A stretch of 64,000 nt of DNA from Burkholderia catarinensis (GCF_001883705.2 NZ_MDEQ02000012.1:186001-250000), one strand, 5' to 3'. Numbered from the stretch's first letter, positions 16,742 through 26,367 are shown. Numbers and translations are program-made. Notes: a model not told the origin generated them from the letters alone.

Positions 16742-19327
16742 ATGGGTAATGAAAGCAGCACTGGCCCATCGTCCACCGACTTCCCGCTCATGGCTTCCAT
16801 CCGTCTCACGTATCGGCGCCGTCCGGCGCCCGCCCGTCATCTGCTGCGTGCGTCGCGCCCGGCCGTGCCCGTCACGCCCGGCGCGACGGGCCGCCTCGCG
16901 CGCCGGCTGGCCGGTGCCGTCCTGCTGTCGGCACTGCTGCCGCTGCCCGCGCTGGCCGACACCGACGCCGATGCGGCGCCCGCCGCGCAGCGCGCGTCGC
17001 GCCGCGCGTTCGACATTCCGGCCGGCCCGCTCGAAACGGCGCTGAACCGGTTCGGGCGCGACGCGGGCATTCTGCTCGCGTTTCCGGCCGAGCTGGCGGC
17101 CGGCCTGACGAGCGGCGGCGTGCACGGCCGGTTCGACGTCGACGGCGCGTTCGACCGCCTGCTGGCCGGCACGGGGCTCGTCGCGCTGCGCCAGCCGGGC
17201 GGCGGCTACACGCTGATGCGCGCCGACGGTTCGGCCGCGCGACCCGCGGAGGCCGGCGCCGCGCCGGCCGCCGAGCTTCCGGCGATCAACGTGCGGTCCA
17301 GCGCGTTGCGCGCCGAAAGCTATCGCGCACCGAAGGAAGCGGGCGTGCTGCGCTCCGACATTCCGCTGCTCGACACCGCACAGGCCGTCAACATCATGCC
17401 CGCGCAGGTGCTGCGCGACCAGCGCCCGCGCAATCTCGACGACGCGCTCGGCAACGTGAGCGGCATCACGCAGGGCAACACACTCGCGGGCACGCAGGAC
17501 ACGATCATGAAGCGCGGCTTCGGCGGCAACCGCGACGGCTCGGTCATGCAGAACGGCATGCCGCTCGTGCAGGGCCGTGCGTTCAACGCGGCGGTCGACA
17601 GCGTCGAGGTGCTGAAGGGGCCGACGTCGCTGCTGTACGGGCTGATGGATCCGGGCGGCGTCGTCAACGTCGTCAGCAAGCAGCCGCAACTCACGCGCTA
17701 CAACGCGATTTCGCTCGGCGCGTCGACGTTCGGGCACGGCAAGAACGGCGGCAGCGCGACCTTCGATTCGACCGGGCCGGTCGGCGATTCGCGGCTCGCG
17801 TACCGGCTGATCGTCGACCAGTCGAACGAGCAGTACTGGCGCAACTTCGGCGAGTACCGGCAGACCTTCGTCGCGCCGTCGCTTGCGTGGTACGGCCGCG
17901 ATACGCAGGTTGCGGTGTCCTACCAGTACCGCAAGTTCCATTCGCCGTTCGATCGCGGCACCGCACTCGACCCGCGCACCAACGCGCCGCTCGACATTCC
18001 CGCGCGGCGGCGGATCGACGAGCCGTTCAACAACATGGACGGTGAATCGCATCTCGCGCAACTGAGCGTCGATCACCAGTTCGACGCGGACTGGAGCGCG
18101 CATTTCGGCTACAGCTACAACCGCGAGACCTACGACGCGAACCAGTTGCGCACGACCGGCGTCGATCCGGTGACGGGCACGATGACGCGCAGCAACGATG
18201 CGACGCACGGTGCGCTCAGCACCGACAGCTACGGGATCGGCTATGTAACCGGCAAGCTGACGCTCGCGGGGATGCGGCACGACGTGCAGGTCGGCTTCGA
18301 TACCGAATACCGCCGCATCTATCGCAAGGACATGCTGCGCCAGGCCGTGAAGACGCCGTTCAGCTATGTCGATCCGGTGTACGGGCTGCTGCCGCCGTCG
18401 AGCACGGTGTCCGCGAGCGACAGCGACCAGACCGACACGCTGCACGATGCGTCCGCGTTCTTCCAGGACACGATCCACCTGACCGACCGGTGGATCGTGT
18501 CGGGCGGGGTGCGCTACATCACGTACAACCAGGTGGCCGGGCGCGGCCGGCCGTTCAAGGCGAACACCGATCTCAGCGGCTCGAAGTGGCTGCCGCGCGC
18601 GGGCGTCGTCTACAAGTGGACCGACACGTTCTCGCTGTACGGCAGCTATTCGCAGTCGCTGAAGCCGTCGTCGTCGATCGCGCCGATGACGGGCTATGTG
18701 ATCGACGGCGCGACGCCGCCCGAGGAAGCGACCGCGTGGGAAGTGGGCGGCAAGCTCGACCTGCCGGGCGGGATGACGGGCACGCTGGCGCTCTTCAACA
18801 TCGACAAGAAGAACGTGCTCGTGTCGCAGTACAACGACGCGACGAAGCTGACCGACTGGCGCACGTCGGGCAAGGCGCGCTCGCGCGGCGTCGAGCTCGA
18901 CGTGTCGGGCAGGATCGGCGAACGCGTGAACGTGATCGCGAGCTACGCGTACATCGACGCGAAGACGACCGAGGATCCGCTGTACACGGGCAACCAGCTG
19001 TGGAACGTCGCGCGCCACACGGCGTCGCTCGCGGCCGTCTACGACTTCGGCACGGTGGCGGGCGGCGACGACCTGCGCATCGGCGCGACCGTGCGCTACG
19101 TCGGCGCGCGGCCCGGCGATTCGGCGAACAGCTTCACGCTGCCGTCGTACGTGCTGGCCGACGCGTTCGCGACCTACGACACGCGGATCGGCAAGCAGAA
19201 GCTGTCGTTCCAGTTGAACGTGAAGAACCTCTTCAACCGTACGTATTACCCGTCGAGCGCGAACCGCTACTTCGTCGCGATCGGCGACGCGCGACAGGTA
19301 TCGCTGCTGACCACGCTGCAGTTCTGA
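16742..19327 (+). CDS. TonB-dependent transducer receptor (FecA/FpvA type)
   Basis: An 861-residue siderophore receptor. After a long leader ending LPALAD, an STN signalling domain (about 88-160, starting RAFDIPAGPLETALNRFGRD) contacts the FecR-like protein. The plug follows with MKRGFGGNRDGSVMQNGMPL and VEVLKGPTSLLYGLMDPGG, then the 22-strand barrel ending VSLLTTLQF. GAGG stands about ten bases before the ATG at 16742; a second ATG at 16790 lacks a ribosome site. Architecture and barrel motifs fit a hydroxamate or similar siderophore receptor, but the ligand cannot be named. Confidence 0.93.
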   Translation: MGNESSTGPSSTDFPLMASIRLTYRRRPAPARHLLRASRPAVPVTPGATGRLARRLAGAVLLSALLPLPALADTDADAAPAAQRASRRAFDIPAGPLETALNRFGRDAGILLAFPAELAAGLTSGGVHGRFDVDGAFDRLLAGTGLVALRQPGGGYTLMRADGSAARPAEAGAAPAAELPAINVRSSALRAESYRAPKEAGVLRSDIPLLDTAQAVNIMPAQVLRDQRPRNLDDALGNVSGITQGNTLAGTQDTIMKRGFGGNRDGSVMQNGMPLVQGRAFNAAVDSVEVLKGPTSLLYGLMDPGGVVNVVSKQPQLTRYNAISLGASTFGHGKNGGSATFDSTGPVGDSRLAYRLIVDQSNEQYWRNFGEYRQTFVAPSLAWYGRDTQVAVSYQYRKFHSPFDRGTALDPRTNAPLDIPARRRIDEPFNNMDGESHLAQLSVDHQFDADWSAHFGYSYNRETYDANQLRTTGVDPVTGTMTRSNDATHGALSTDSYGIGYVTGKLTLAGMRHDVQVGFDTEYRRIYRKDMLRQAVKTPFSYVDPVYGLLPPSSTVSASDSDQTDTLHDASAFFQDTIHLTDRWIVSGGVRYITYNQVAGRGRPFKANTDLSGSKWLPRAGVVYKWTDTFSLYGSYSQSLKPSSSIAPMTGYVIDGATPPEEATAWEVGGKLDLPGGMTGTLALFNIDKKNVLVSQYNDATKLTDWRTSGKARSRGVELDVSGRIGERVNVIASYAYIDAKTTEDPLYTGNQLWNVARHTASLAAVYDFGTVAGGDDLRIGATVRYVGARPGDSANSFTLPSYVLADAFATYDTRIGKQKLSFQLNVKNLFNRTYYPSSANRYFVAIGDARQVSLLTTLQF

Positions 19328-19382
19328 CCACGCAATCGCCGCGCGGCCGCTACGCCGGCGCGCGGCTTCGGAGAAGATCCAG

Positions 19383-20156
19383 ATGAACCGGAAGATGAAG
19401 ACCGGCGCCGTGCGCGCCGTTGCCGCCGGCGCGCGGCGTCGCGCATTGCGCGCGATCGCGGGCTCGGTGCTCGCGCTGGGCGCGGGTTGGGGTGCAGGCG
19501 CACCTTCGCTCGCGTTTGCGGCCGATGCACCGCAGGCCGTCACGCGCGTCGCGATGCTCGTGCAGTTGCGCGGCCCGAACCTGAAGGTCGACGAACGCAT
19601 CGGCCAGCATCTCGGCGAACGCGGCTACGCGGTGCGCCTGATCGACGAGTCGGCCACGCCCGATGCGGCGCGCGACGCCGACCTGGTCGTGATCTCGTCG
19701 ACGGTGTCGTCGAAGAACGTGCGGCCCGGCTGGCGCACGCTCGACAAGCCGCTCGTGACGTGGGAAAACGACCTGCTCGACGATCTCGCGATGACGGGCA
19801 AGCGGCACGACGTCGACTTCGGCGAAACGGGCAAGGAGCGCTACCTGTGGCTCGTCAACGCGCCGCATCCGGTCGCCGCCGGCTTGCCGGCCGGCGCGAC
19901 GAACGTGTACGGCAAGCAGGCGCCGATGAGCTGGGGCAAGCCGGGGCTCGGCGCGATCACGATCGCGACCGTGTACGGTCAACCCGACAAGGCCGCGATC
20001 TTCGCGTACGAGAAGGGCGCGACGATGGACTACGAAGCGCTCGCGCCGGCGCGCCGCGTGATGTTCTTCCTCGACAACGACACGTTCGTGAACCTGTCGC
20101 CGGCCGGTGTCGCGCTGTTCGACGCGGCTATCGACTGGGCGGCCGGGCGGCGCTGA
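19383..20156 (+). CDS. Exported protein with a ThuA/GATase1-like domain
   Basis: A 257-residue protein with an N-terminal export signal ending SLAFAADA. The rest forms one alpha/beta domain: VAMLVQLRGPNLKVDERIG, LVVISSTVSSKNVRPGW, KPLVTWENDLLDDLAMTG, KQAPMSWGKPGLGAITIAT, AAIFAYEKGATM and RRVMFFLDNDTFVNLSP. The pattern (a strand-initial LV, an SSTVSS turn and a closing FFLD) is seen in ThuA-like glutamine-amidotransferase-fold domains attached to secreted glycan-active proteins. No catalytic Cys-His pair is evident. It lies 55 bases after the receptor stop, on the same strand, and is probably co-transcribed under iron control. The function is unknown. Confidence 0.75.
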   Translation: MNRKMKTGAVRAVAAGARRRALRAIAGSVLALGAGWGAGAPSLAFAADAPQAVTRVAMLVQLRGPNLKVDERIGQHLGERGYAVRLIDESATPDAARDADLVVISSTVSSKNVRPGWRTLDKPLVTWENDLLDDLAMTGKRHDVDFGETGKERYLWLVNAPHPVAAGLPAGATNVYGKQAPMSWGKPGLGAITIATVYGQPDKAAIFAYEKGATMDYEALAPARRVMFFLDNDTFVNLSPAGVALFDAAIDWAAGRR

Positions 20157-20171
20157 TCCGCGACACGCGAA

Positions 20172-21062
20172 TCAGGCGGCCTGCGGCGGCGAGCGACGCC
20201 GCGACGCCGCTTCAATCAGTTGCGCCAGCATCTGCGCCGGCTCCGACATCGTGCGCCGCGCGCGATGCACGAGCCCGATGTCGCGATGGAACGTGTGATG
20301 CCCGAGGTCGAGCGCGCGCACGCCGGCCGGCCAGCGGCGATACGCGGCGGTTTGCGGCACGATCGCGACGCCGACGCCGTTCTCGACGAGCTTGACGATC
20401 GCGTCGAGCTCGTCGAGTTCGCAGGTGTCGCGCACCGTGATGTGCATCTTGCGCAGAAAGCGATCGACCTGGCGGCCACCGAACGACGCGCGGTCGTAGC
20501 GGACGAACGGTTCGCTCGCGAGCAGCCCGGCCCAATCCTGGCCCTTCACGCCGCGCGGCACGATCAGCCGGAACGGTTCCTGCACGAGCGTCGTCCAGTG
20601 CAGGTCGCTCTGCAGCGCAAACGGCGGCCGGATGATCGCGGCCATGTCGATCTCGCCCGCGTCGACCAGGTTGACCAGCTCGATCGACAGCCCCGGTATC
20701 ACGCGTGTCCGGCACGAGGGATGCCGGCGATGGAAATCGGCCAGCGCGGCCGGCAGCAGCGCGCTCTGCACCGATGCGATCGCGCCGATCGTCACGCGCA
20801 CGGCGGCCGGCGAGCCGGGCGCCGTCGAGCTCAGGTTCTCGTACAGGCCGATCAGCGCCTGCGCCTGGTCGAGCACGTGACGGCCCATCTCGTTGAGCCG
20901 GGCCGACCGGCCTTGCCGGTCGAACAGCGCGAAGCCGAGCTCGGCTTCGAGACGCTGCATCTGCGCGCTGACGGCAGCCTGCGTCAGCCCGATACGGTTG
21001 CCGGCGGCGGCGAACGTGCCTTCCCGGGCGACGGCGACGAGGGTCTTCAGCTCGCGGATCAT
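20172..21062 (-). CDS. LysR-family transcriptional regulator
   Basis: A 296-residue regulator. The helix-turn-helix is MIRELKTLVAVAREGTFAAA through GLTQAAVSAQMQRLE; the effector domain includes RVTIGAIASVQSALLPAALA and VENGVGVAIVPQ. It is convergent with the ThuA-like gene (15 bases apart) and divergent from the VOC gene at 21175, with a 112-base AT-rich intergenic region that suits LysR binding. The VOC gene is therefore the likely target; the inducer is unknown. Confidence 0.93.
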   Translation of the reverse strand: MIRELKTLVAVAREGTFAAAGNRIGLTQAAVSAQMQRLEAELGFALFDRQGRSARLNEMGRHVLDQAQALIGLYENLSSTAPGSPAAVRVTIGAIASVQSALLPAALADFHRRHPSCRTRVIPGLSIELVNLVDAGEIDMAAIIRPPFALQSDLHWTTLVQEPFRLIVPRGVKGQDWAGLLASEPFVRYDRASFGGRQVDRFLRKMHITVRDTCELDELDAIVKLVENGVGVAIVPQTAAYRRWPAGVRALDLGHHTFHRDIGLVHRARRTMSEPAQMLAQLIEAASRRRSPPQAA

Positions 21063-21174
21063 TCATCAATTCCGTTTGTGAATCGCGAAATTATATATTG
21101 ATTTAATTTTTGCTTGACGTTGTCTACCATGGGGCCATCCTCGCGCCACGCGAGCGTTCCTTCACGAGGCAACC

Positions 21175-21600
21175 ATGAGTCTTTCCCCGTTTCACCTGGC
21201 GATTCCGGTCTACGACCTGCCGGCCGCGCGCGATTTCTACGGCCGCGTGTTCGGGCTGGCAGAAGGGCGCTCGAGCGCGCAATGGGTCGACTTCGACTTC
21301 TACGGGCACCAGCTCGTGATCCACGCGCATCCGAAGACCGCGTCGCAGGAAGGCGCGCATACGAATGCCGTCGACGGTCACGACGTGCCGGTGCCGCATT
21401 TCGGGATCGTGCTCGACTGGGCGAGCTGGGAAGCGCTGGCCGAGCGGCTGAGATCGTTCGGCGTGACGTTCGTGATCGAGCCGTATGTGCGGTTCCAGGG
21501 GCAGGTCGGCGAACAGGCGACGATGTTCCTGTTCGATCCGTGCGGCAATGCGCTCGAATTCAAGGCGTTCCGCGACATCGGCCAGCTGTTCGCGAAGTGA
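21175..21600 (+). CDS. VOC (glyoxalase/extradiol) family protein
   Basis: A 141-residue vicinal-oxygen-chelate protein with two beta-alpha-beta-beta-beta modules: [20 protein letters not shown] and [18 protein letters not shown]. The candidate metal ligands H8 (FHLAIP), H90s region (VPHFGIV) and E in [10 protein letters not shown] are in the expected positions. The family includes lyases, isomerases and resistance enzymes, so no reaction can be assigned. It is divergent from the LysR gene, which probably regulates it. Confidence 0.88.
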   Translation: MSLSPFHLAIPVYDLPAARDFYGRVFGLAEGRSSAQWVDFDFYGHQLVIHAHPKTASQEGAHTNAVDGHDVPVPHFGIVLDWASWEALAERLRSFGVTFVIEPYVRFQGQVGEQATMFLFDPCGNALEFKAFRDIGQLFAK

Positions 21601-21742
21601 CGGAGCGGGCCGTCTGCGCCGATTGAAATTGAGTGCGAGAATGCGGCCTCCGGCCCGGTCGCACGCACGCGCGCACGCGCGCGCCGGCCGACGCCGTGCC
21701 GCACGGCATCCGTCCGTGCGCGCCGTTCTCCAAGGAACCCGT

Positions 21743-22327
21743 ATGGACAGTCACATCGCGCCGGTGGCGCTGAACAAAGCGTACCGTCTCCTCAATCACG
21801 GCCCGACCGTGCTCGTGTCGGCCCGCCACGACGGCGTCGACAACGTGATGGCCGCCGCATGGGCGTGCGCGCTCGACTTCCTGCCGCCGAAGCTGACGGT
21901 CGTGCTCGACAAATCCGCGAAGACGCGCGAGCTCGTCGAGCGCAGCGGCACGTTCGTGATCCAGGTGCCGACGGCCGCGCAGCTGCAGCTCACGCATGCG
22001 GTCGGCAGCCACAGTCTCGCGGAGCGGCCCGACAAGCTGCGCGAAGCGGGCGTCACGCTGTTCGACGTCGACTGCCACGACCTGCCGTTCGTCGCCGGCT
22101 GCTCGGGCTGGCTCGCCTGCAAGCTGATTCCGGAGCCGCACAACCAGCAGACCTATGACCTGTTCATCGGCGAGGTGGTCGGCGCGTGGTCCGACACGCG
22201 CGTGTTCCGCGACGGCCACTGGTATTTCGAATCGGCCGATCCCGCGCTGCGCAGCCTGCACTACATCGCGGGCGGCAATTTCTATGCGATCGGCGAATCG
22301 CTGCACGTCGATCCGGACGCACGGTAA
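21743..22327 (+). CDS. Flavin reductase-like (FMN-binding split-barrel) protein
   Basis: A 194-residue protein of the flavoredoxin/flavin reductase group. The FMN-binding barrel has GPTVLVSARHDGVDNVMAAA, PPKLTVVLDKSAKTRELVE and GTFVIQVPTAAQ; the end has LHYIAGGNFYAIGE. Such proteins carry FMN and either reduce it with NAD(P)H or act as electron carriers. AAGGAA precedes the ATG at 21743. It is 142 bases after the VOC gene in the same direction and convergent with the next LysR gene, so it may be a single unit. Confidence 0.9.
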   Translation: MDSHIAPVALNKAYRLLNHGPTVLVSARHDGVDNVMAAAWACALDFLPPKLTVVLDKSAKTRELVERSGTFVIQVPTAAQLQLTHAVGSHSLAERPDKLREAGVTLFDVDCHDLPFVAGCSGWLACKLIPEPHNQQTYDLFIGEVVGAWSDTRVFRDGHWYFESADPALRSLHYIAGGNFYAIGESLHVDPDAR

Positions 22328-22366
22328 GCGCCGGGGAAGCATCCGTTCCCGATCCGGGCGCGCGGC

Positions 22367-23263
22367 TCACGCGCGCTGTTTCAATGCCGCCAGCATCGCT
22401 GCGGCGAACGCCTGCGCGACGCGCGGCAACGTACGCCCGCGCTTCGCGACGAGCGCGATCGGCCGCACGAATGCGGGGTCGTCGATCGGTTTCGCGACGA
22501 GGTCGGGCTCGGCACGCACCTCGCGCGCGCTTGCCGGCAGGATCGTCACGCCGAGGCCGCCGCGCACCATCGCGACGGCCGTCATCATGTAGGTCGGCTC
22601 GCACGCGATGTCGGGCGTGCAGCCGGCCGCGTCCAGCGCGGCATCGACGACGCTGCGCACGCTCGTGCCCCGCGCGGTGAGCACGAGCGGCACGCTTGCG
22701 ACGTCGGCGGTGCTCACGCGCCGCTTGCGCGCGAGCGGATGATCCTTCGGGCATACGGCGACGAGCCGGTCGGCGCCCGCATACAGCACTTCCAGCGACG
22801 CATCGAACGTGTCGCCGCCGGTCAGCCCGAGATCGGCTTCCTCGTTGCGCACGAGCGCGGTGACGAGGCTCGCGACGCCGTCGCGGATCTCGAAGCCCGC
22901 GCGCGGCACGTCGCGCCGGAACGACTGGATCAGCTCCGGCAGCACGCTGGACGCGAAGGTCGGCAGGCACGCGAGCCGCACCGTGCCGCTCGCGCCTTCG
23001 CCGAGCGCGCGCGCATCGCGCAGCACGCGCTCCATGTCGTCGAGCGAGCGCTGCAAGAGCGGCAGCAGCTCGCGCCCGGTCTGCGTGAGCGCGACGCTGC
23101 GGCTGTTGCGGTCGAACAGGCGCGCGCCGACGATTTCCTCGAGCCGGCGGATCTGCACGGTCAGCGCCGGCTGCGACAGGTGCAGGTGCGCGGCCGCGCG
23201 CGTGAAGTTGCCGGCGTGCGCGACGGTGACGAACGCGCGGATGTCGCGAAGATTCAGATCCAT
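22367..23263 (-). CDS. LysR-family transcriptional regulator of the CitMHS/AtuA-like operon
   Basis: A 298-residue LysR protein: MDLNLRDIRAFVTVAHAGNF and LSQPALTVQIRRLEEIVGA form the DNA-binding domain, and the effector domain includes LACLPTFASSVLPELI and VAMVRGGLGVTILP. It is divergent from the citrate-type transporter at 23361 across 97 bases, where an AT-rich stretch beginning at the gene start (ATTCGTGATTGCTGCGAT) could hold a T-N11-A LysR site. It probably activates that operon in response to the transported acid or a product of it. Confidence 0.93.
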   Translation of the reverse strand: MDLNLRDIRAFVTVAHAGNFTRAAAHLHLSQPALTVQIRRLEEIVGARLFDRNSRSVALTQTGRELLPLLQRSLDDMERVLRDARALGEGASGTVRLACLPTFASSVLPELIQSFRRDVPRAGFEIRDGVASLVTALVRNEEADLGLTGGDTFDASLEVLYAGADRLVAVCPKDHPLARKRRVSTADVASVPLVLTARGTSVRSVVDAALDAAGCTPDIACEPTYMMTAVAMVRGGLGVTILPASAREVRAEPDLVAKPIDDPAFVRPIALVAKRGRTLPRVAQAFAAAMLAALKQRA

Positions 23264-23360
23264 AACGATTCGTGATTGCTGCGATCAAATCATTTCAATT
23301 GTGCTATCGCTGCGCCGACCTTACGCTCGTCTCCAATAAAAGACAAGGTAGGAGACACGG

Positions 23361-24659
23361 ATGCTGCCGTTACTCGGGCTTGGCACGATCGTCGTGCTGC
23401 TGGCCGCGATTCTGTCGAAGCGGATGTCGCCGCTCGTCGCGCTGATCATCGTGCCGATCGCCGCGTCGCTGATCGGCGGCTTCGGGCTGCATACCAGCAA
23501 GTTCGTCGTCGACGGGCTGAAGGGCCTCGCGCCCGTCGTCGGGATGTTCGTGTTCGCGATCCTGTATTTCGGGACGATCACCGATGCCGGCACGCTCGAC
23601 CCGATCATCGACCGCATCCTGCGCGCGGTCGGCACGCGGCCGACGCGCATCGTGATGGGCACGACGCTGCTCGCACTGCTGATCCACCTCGATGGCTCGG
23701 GCGCCGTCTGCTTTCTCGTGACGATTCCGGCCGTGCTGCCGCTGTACGACCGGCTGAAGATGGACCGGCGCGTGCTGGCCGCTGCCGTGTCGATGGCCGC
23801 GGGCATCAACTTCCTGCCGTGGACGGGGCCGATGATCCGCGCGTCCGCGTCGCTGCACCTGCCGGTGTCGGCGCTGTTCAATCCGCTGATCCCGGTCCAG
23901 GCGATCGGGCTCGTGTTCGTGTTCGGCGTCGCGTACTGGCTCGGGCGGCGCGAGGAGAAGCGGCTCGGCCTGTCGCGCGACGATGCGTCCATTCCGCTGC
24001 CGAAGCGCGAGCTGACGCCCGACGAGCAGGCGCTGCGCCGGCCGCACCTGTTCTGGTTCAACCTCGCGCTGACCCTCGTCGTGCTCGGCACCATGGTCGT
24101 GATGGGCGAGAAGATCCCGCCCGCGATCATGTTCATGGTCGGGCTGTGCATCGCGCTGATGGTGAATTACCCGGACGTCGACATGCAGCGGAAGCGGATC
24201 GACGCGCATGCGCGCGCCGCGCTGATGATGGCCGGCATCCTGCTCGCGGCCGGCGTGTTCACCGGGATCATGCAGGGCAGCGGGATGCTGAAGGCGATGG
24301 CGCAGGCGGCGGTCGGCTTCGTGCCGCCGTCGATGGCCGGCCACATTCCGGTAGTGCTCGGCCTCGCGTCGATGCCGCTCAGCATGCTGTTCGATCCCGA
24401 TTCGTTCTACTTCGGCGTGCTGCCCGTGATCGCGGAGGTGGCCGGCCAGCTCGGCGTGCCGGCCGTGCAGGTCGGGCAGGCCGCGTTGCTCGGCCAGATG
24501 ACGACGGGGTTCCCGGTCAGCCCGCTGACGCCCGCGACGTTCCTCGTCGTCGGCCTGTGCGGCATCGAGCTGGCCGAGCACCAGAAATTCACGTTCCCGC
24601 TGCTGTTCGGCGCCTCGATCGTGATGACGATCGCGTGCGTCGTGCTGGGCATTTTTTGA
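23361..24659 (+). CDS. CitMHS-family metal-citrate type transporter
   Basis: A 432-residue secondary transporter with about twelve membrane segments. CitMHS members import citrate or similar tricarboxylates complexed with Mg2+ or Ca2+ using protons. Family features include LIHLDGSGAVCFLVTIPAVL, AAGINFLPWTGPMIRASASL, LLAAGVFTGIMQGSGMLKAM and the C-terminal MTTGFPVSPLTPATFLVVGL. A GGTAGGAGA ribosome site precedes the ATG. It is the first gene of an operon with the AtuA-like pair, which suggests uptake and breakdown of the same carboxylic acid. Confidence 0.93.
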   Translation: MLPLLGLGTIVVLLAAILSKRMSPLVALIIVPIAASLIGGFGLHTSKFVVDGLKGLAPVVGMFVFAILYFGTITDAGTLDPIIDRILRAVGTRPTRIVMGTTLLALLIHLDGSGAVCFLVTIPAVLPLYDRLKMDRRVLAAAVSMAAGINFLPWTGPMIRASASLHLPVSALFNPLIPVQAIGLVFVFGVAYWLGRREEKRLGLSRDDASIPLPKRELTPDEQALRRPHLFWFNLALTLVVLGTMVVMGEKIPPAIMFMVGLCIALMVNYPDVDMQRKRIDAHARAALMMAGILLAAGVFTGIMQGSGMLKAMAQAAVGFVPPSMAGHIPVVLGLASMPLSMLFDPDSFYFGVLPVIAEVAGQLGVPAVQVGQAALLGQMTTGFPVSPLTPATFLVVGLCGIELAEHQKFTFPLLFGASIVMTIACVVLGIF

Positions 24660-24697
24660 TCTTTCCCGGCGGCGTGCCGCCGGACGACGGTACGGAC

Positions 24698-26056
24698 ATG
24701 ACAGCAAAGCAACCTGAACGGCGCGTGCGCATCGGCGCGGGCGCCGGCTACTCGGGCGACCGGATCGAGCCCGCGGTCGAATTGGCCGAACACGGGCAGC
24801 TCGACTATCTCGTCTTCGAATGCCTGGCCGAGCGCACGATCGCGATCGCGCAGCAGGCGCGGCGCAAGGACCCGGCGCTCGGCTACGATCCGCTGCTCGA
24901 CGCGCGCATGCACGCGGTGCTGCCGGTCGCCGCGCTGAAGGGCGTGCGTATCGTGTCGAACATGGGCGCGGCGAATCCGCGCGCGGCCGCGCGGCGCACC
25001 GCGCAGATCGCGCAATCGCTCGGCATCGCGGCGCTGAAGGTCGCGGCGGTCGAAGGCGACGACGTGTTCGACGTCGTGCTGCGCGGCGCGTTCCGGTTCG
25101 AGGAGTCGGGCGACGACGTCGCCGCGTATCGCGACCGCATCGTGTCCGCGAACGCGTATCTCGGCGCCGCGCCGATCGTCGACGCGCTCGCGGCCGGCGC
25201 GGATGTCGTGCTGACCGGGCGCGTGGCCGATCCGTCGCTGTTCGCCGCACCGCTGATCCACGCGTTCGGCTGGCGGATGGACGACTGGGACACGCTTGGG
25301 GCTGCGACGGTCGTCGGCCACCTGCTCGAATGCGCGGGGCAGGTGACGGGCGGCTATTTCGCCGATCCCGGCTACAAGGACGTGCCGAATCTCGCGCGGC
25401 TCGGGTTCCCGATCGGCGAAGTCGCGGCCGACGGCTCGGTCGTGATCACCAAGGTGCCGCACGCGGGCGGCCGCGTGAGCGAGGCGACCTGCAAGGAGCA
25501 GTTGCTCTACGAGATTCACGATCCGGCGCGGTATCTGCAGCCCGATGTCGTCGCCGATTTCACGCGCGTTGCGGTCGCGGAGGAGGCGACCGATCGCGTG
25601 CGCGTGACGGGCGGGCGCGGCACCGCGCGGCCCGATACGCTGAAGGTGTCGGTGGCTTATGTCGACGGCTGGATCGGCGAAGGCCAGATCTCGTACGGCG
25701 GCCCGGGCGCGCGCGAGCGCGCGCGTCTCGCGCTCGACATCGTGCGCGAGCGGCTGGCGCTGACCGGCGTCGCCGCGACCGAGTGGCGCTTCGACCTGAT
25801 CGGCGTCGATTCGCTGTATGGCGACGCGACGCCGGCCGTGCGCGGGGAGCCGGCCGAGGTGCGCGTGCGGGTGGCCGGCCGCGCGGCGAGCGCCGCCGAA
25901 GCGGCGCGGATCGGCAATGAAGTCGAGACGCTCTATACGAACGGGCCGGCCGGCGGCGGCGGCGCGTTCAAGTCGACGCGCGAGGTGATCGCCGTGCAGT
26001 CGGTGCTGCTGCCGCGCGCGGCCGTGACGCCGTCGTTTTCATTCGTGGAGGCATGA
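24698..26056 (+). CDS. AtuA-like (DUF1446) acyclic-terpene-utilisation family protein, large component
   Basis: A 452-residue protein matching the N-terminal region of AtuA: RRVRIGAGAGYSGDRIEPAV, DYLVFECLAERTIAIA, VSNMGAANPRAAARRTA, DVVLTGRVADPSLFAAPLI and LYEIHDPARYLQPDV. AtuA is needed for citronellol and geraniol catabolism, but its chemistry is not settled, and many homologues occur next to organic-acid genes. Here the partner is a CitMHS transporter, so a carboxylic acid substrate is more likely than a terpene. The stop overlaps the start of the small component. Confidence 0.88.
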   Translation: MTAKQPERRVRIGAGAGYSGDRIEPAVELAEHGQLDYLVFECLAERTIAIAQQARRKDPALGYDPLLDARMHAVLPVAALKGVRIVSNMGAANPRAAARRTAQIAQSLGIAALKVAAVEGDDVFDVVLRGAFRFEESGDDVAAYRDRIVSANAYLGAAPIVDALAAGADVVLTGRVADPSLFAAPLIHAFGWRMDDWDTLGAATVVGHLLECAGQVTGGYFADPGYKDVPNLARLGFPIGEVAADGSVVITKVPHAGGRVSEATCKEQLLYEIHDPARYLQPDVVADFTRVAVAEEATDRVRVTGGRGTARPDTLKVSVAYVDGWIGEGQISYGGPGARERARLALDIVRERLALTGVAATEWRFDLIGVDSLYGDATPAVRGEPAEVRVRVAGRAASAAEAARIGNEVETLYTNGPAGGGGAFKSTREVIAVQSVLLPRAAVTPSFSFVEA

Positions 26057-26367
26057 TGCAACTGCGTGAACTCGCGCATGCGCGCACCGGCGACAAGGGC
26101 AATACGCTGAACGTATCGGTCATCTGCCGCGATCCGCGTCATTACGACCATCTGCGCACGCATCTGGATGCGGAAGCGGTGAAGGCCTGGCTCGCGGGCA
26201 TCGTGCACGGCGACGTCGTGCGTTACGAATTGCCGGCGCTCGGTGCGTTCAATTTCGTGCTGCGCGATGCGCTCGGCGGCGGCGTGACGCGTTCGCTCGC
26301 GCTCGACGCGCATGGCAAGTCGGTCAGCTCGGCGCTGCTGGCGATCGACGTGCCCGACCCGGCGTGA
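26053..26367 (+). CDS. AtuA-like small component (C-terminal ferredoxin-fold domain)
   Basis: A 104-residue protein: MQLRELAHARTGDKGNTLNV, HLDAEAVKAWLAG and YELPALGAFNFVLRDALGGG. These are features of the short domain that is usually the C-terminal end of AtuA-type proteins. In this genome it is a separate gene whose ATGATG start overlaps the large-component stop, so the two chains are probably made in equal amounts and assemble. No catalytic role is known. Confidence 0.88.
   Translation: MMQLRELAHARTGDKGNTLNVSVICRDPRHYDHLRTHLDAEAVKAWLAGIVHGDVVRYELPALGAFNFVLRDALGGGVTRSLALDAHGKSVSSALLAIDVPDPA

Noticed and set aside
14969-19600. A 1543-codon minus-strand frame opposite the FecI/FecR/FecA genes
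   Set aside because: Low-complexity Arg/Val/His composition and no recognisable motif; the plus-strand genes explain the region fully.
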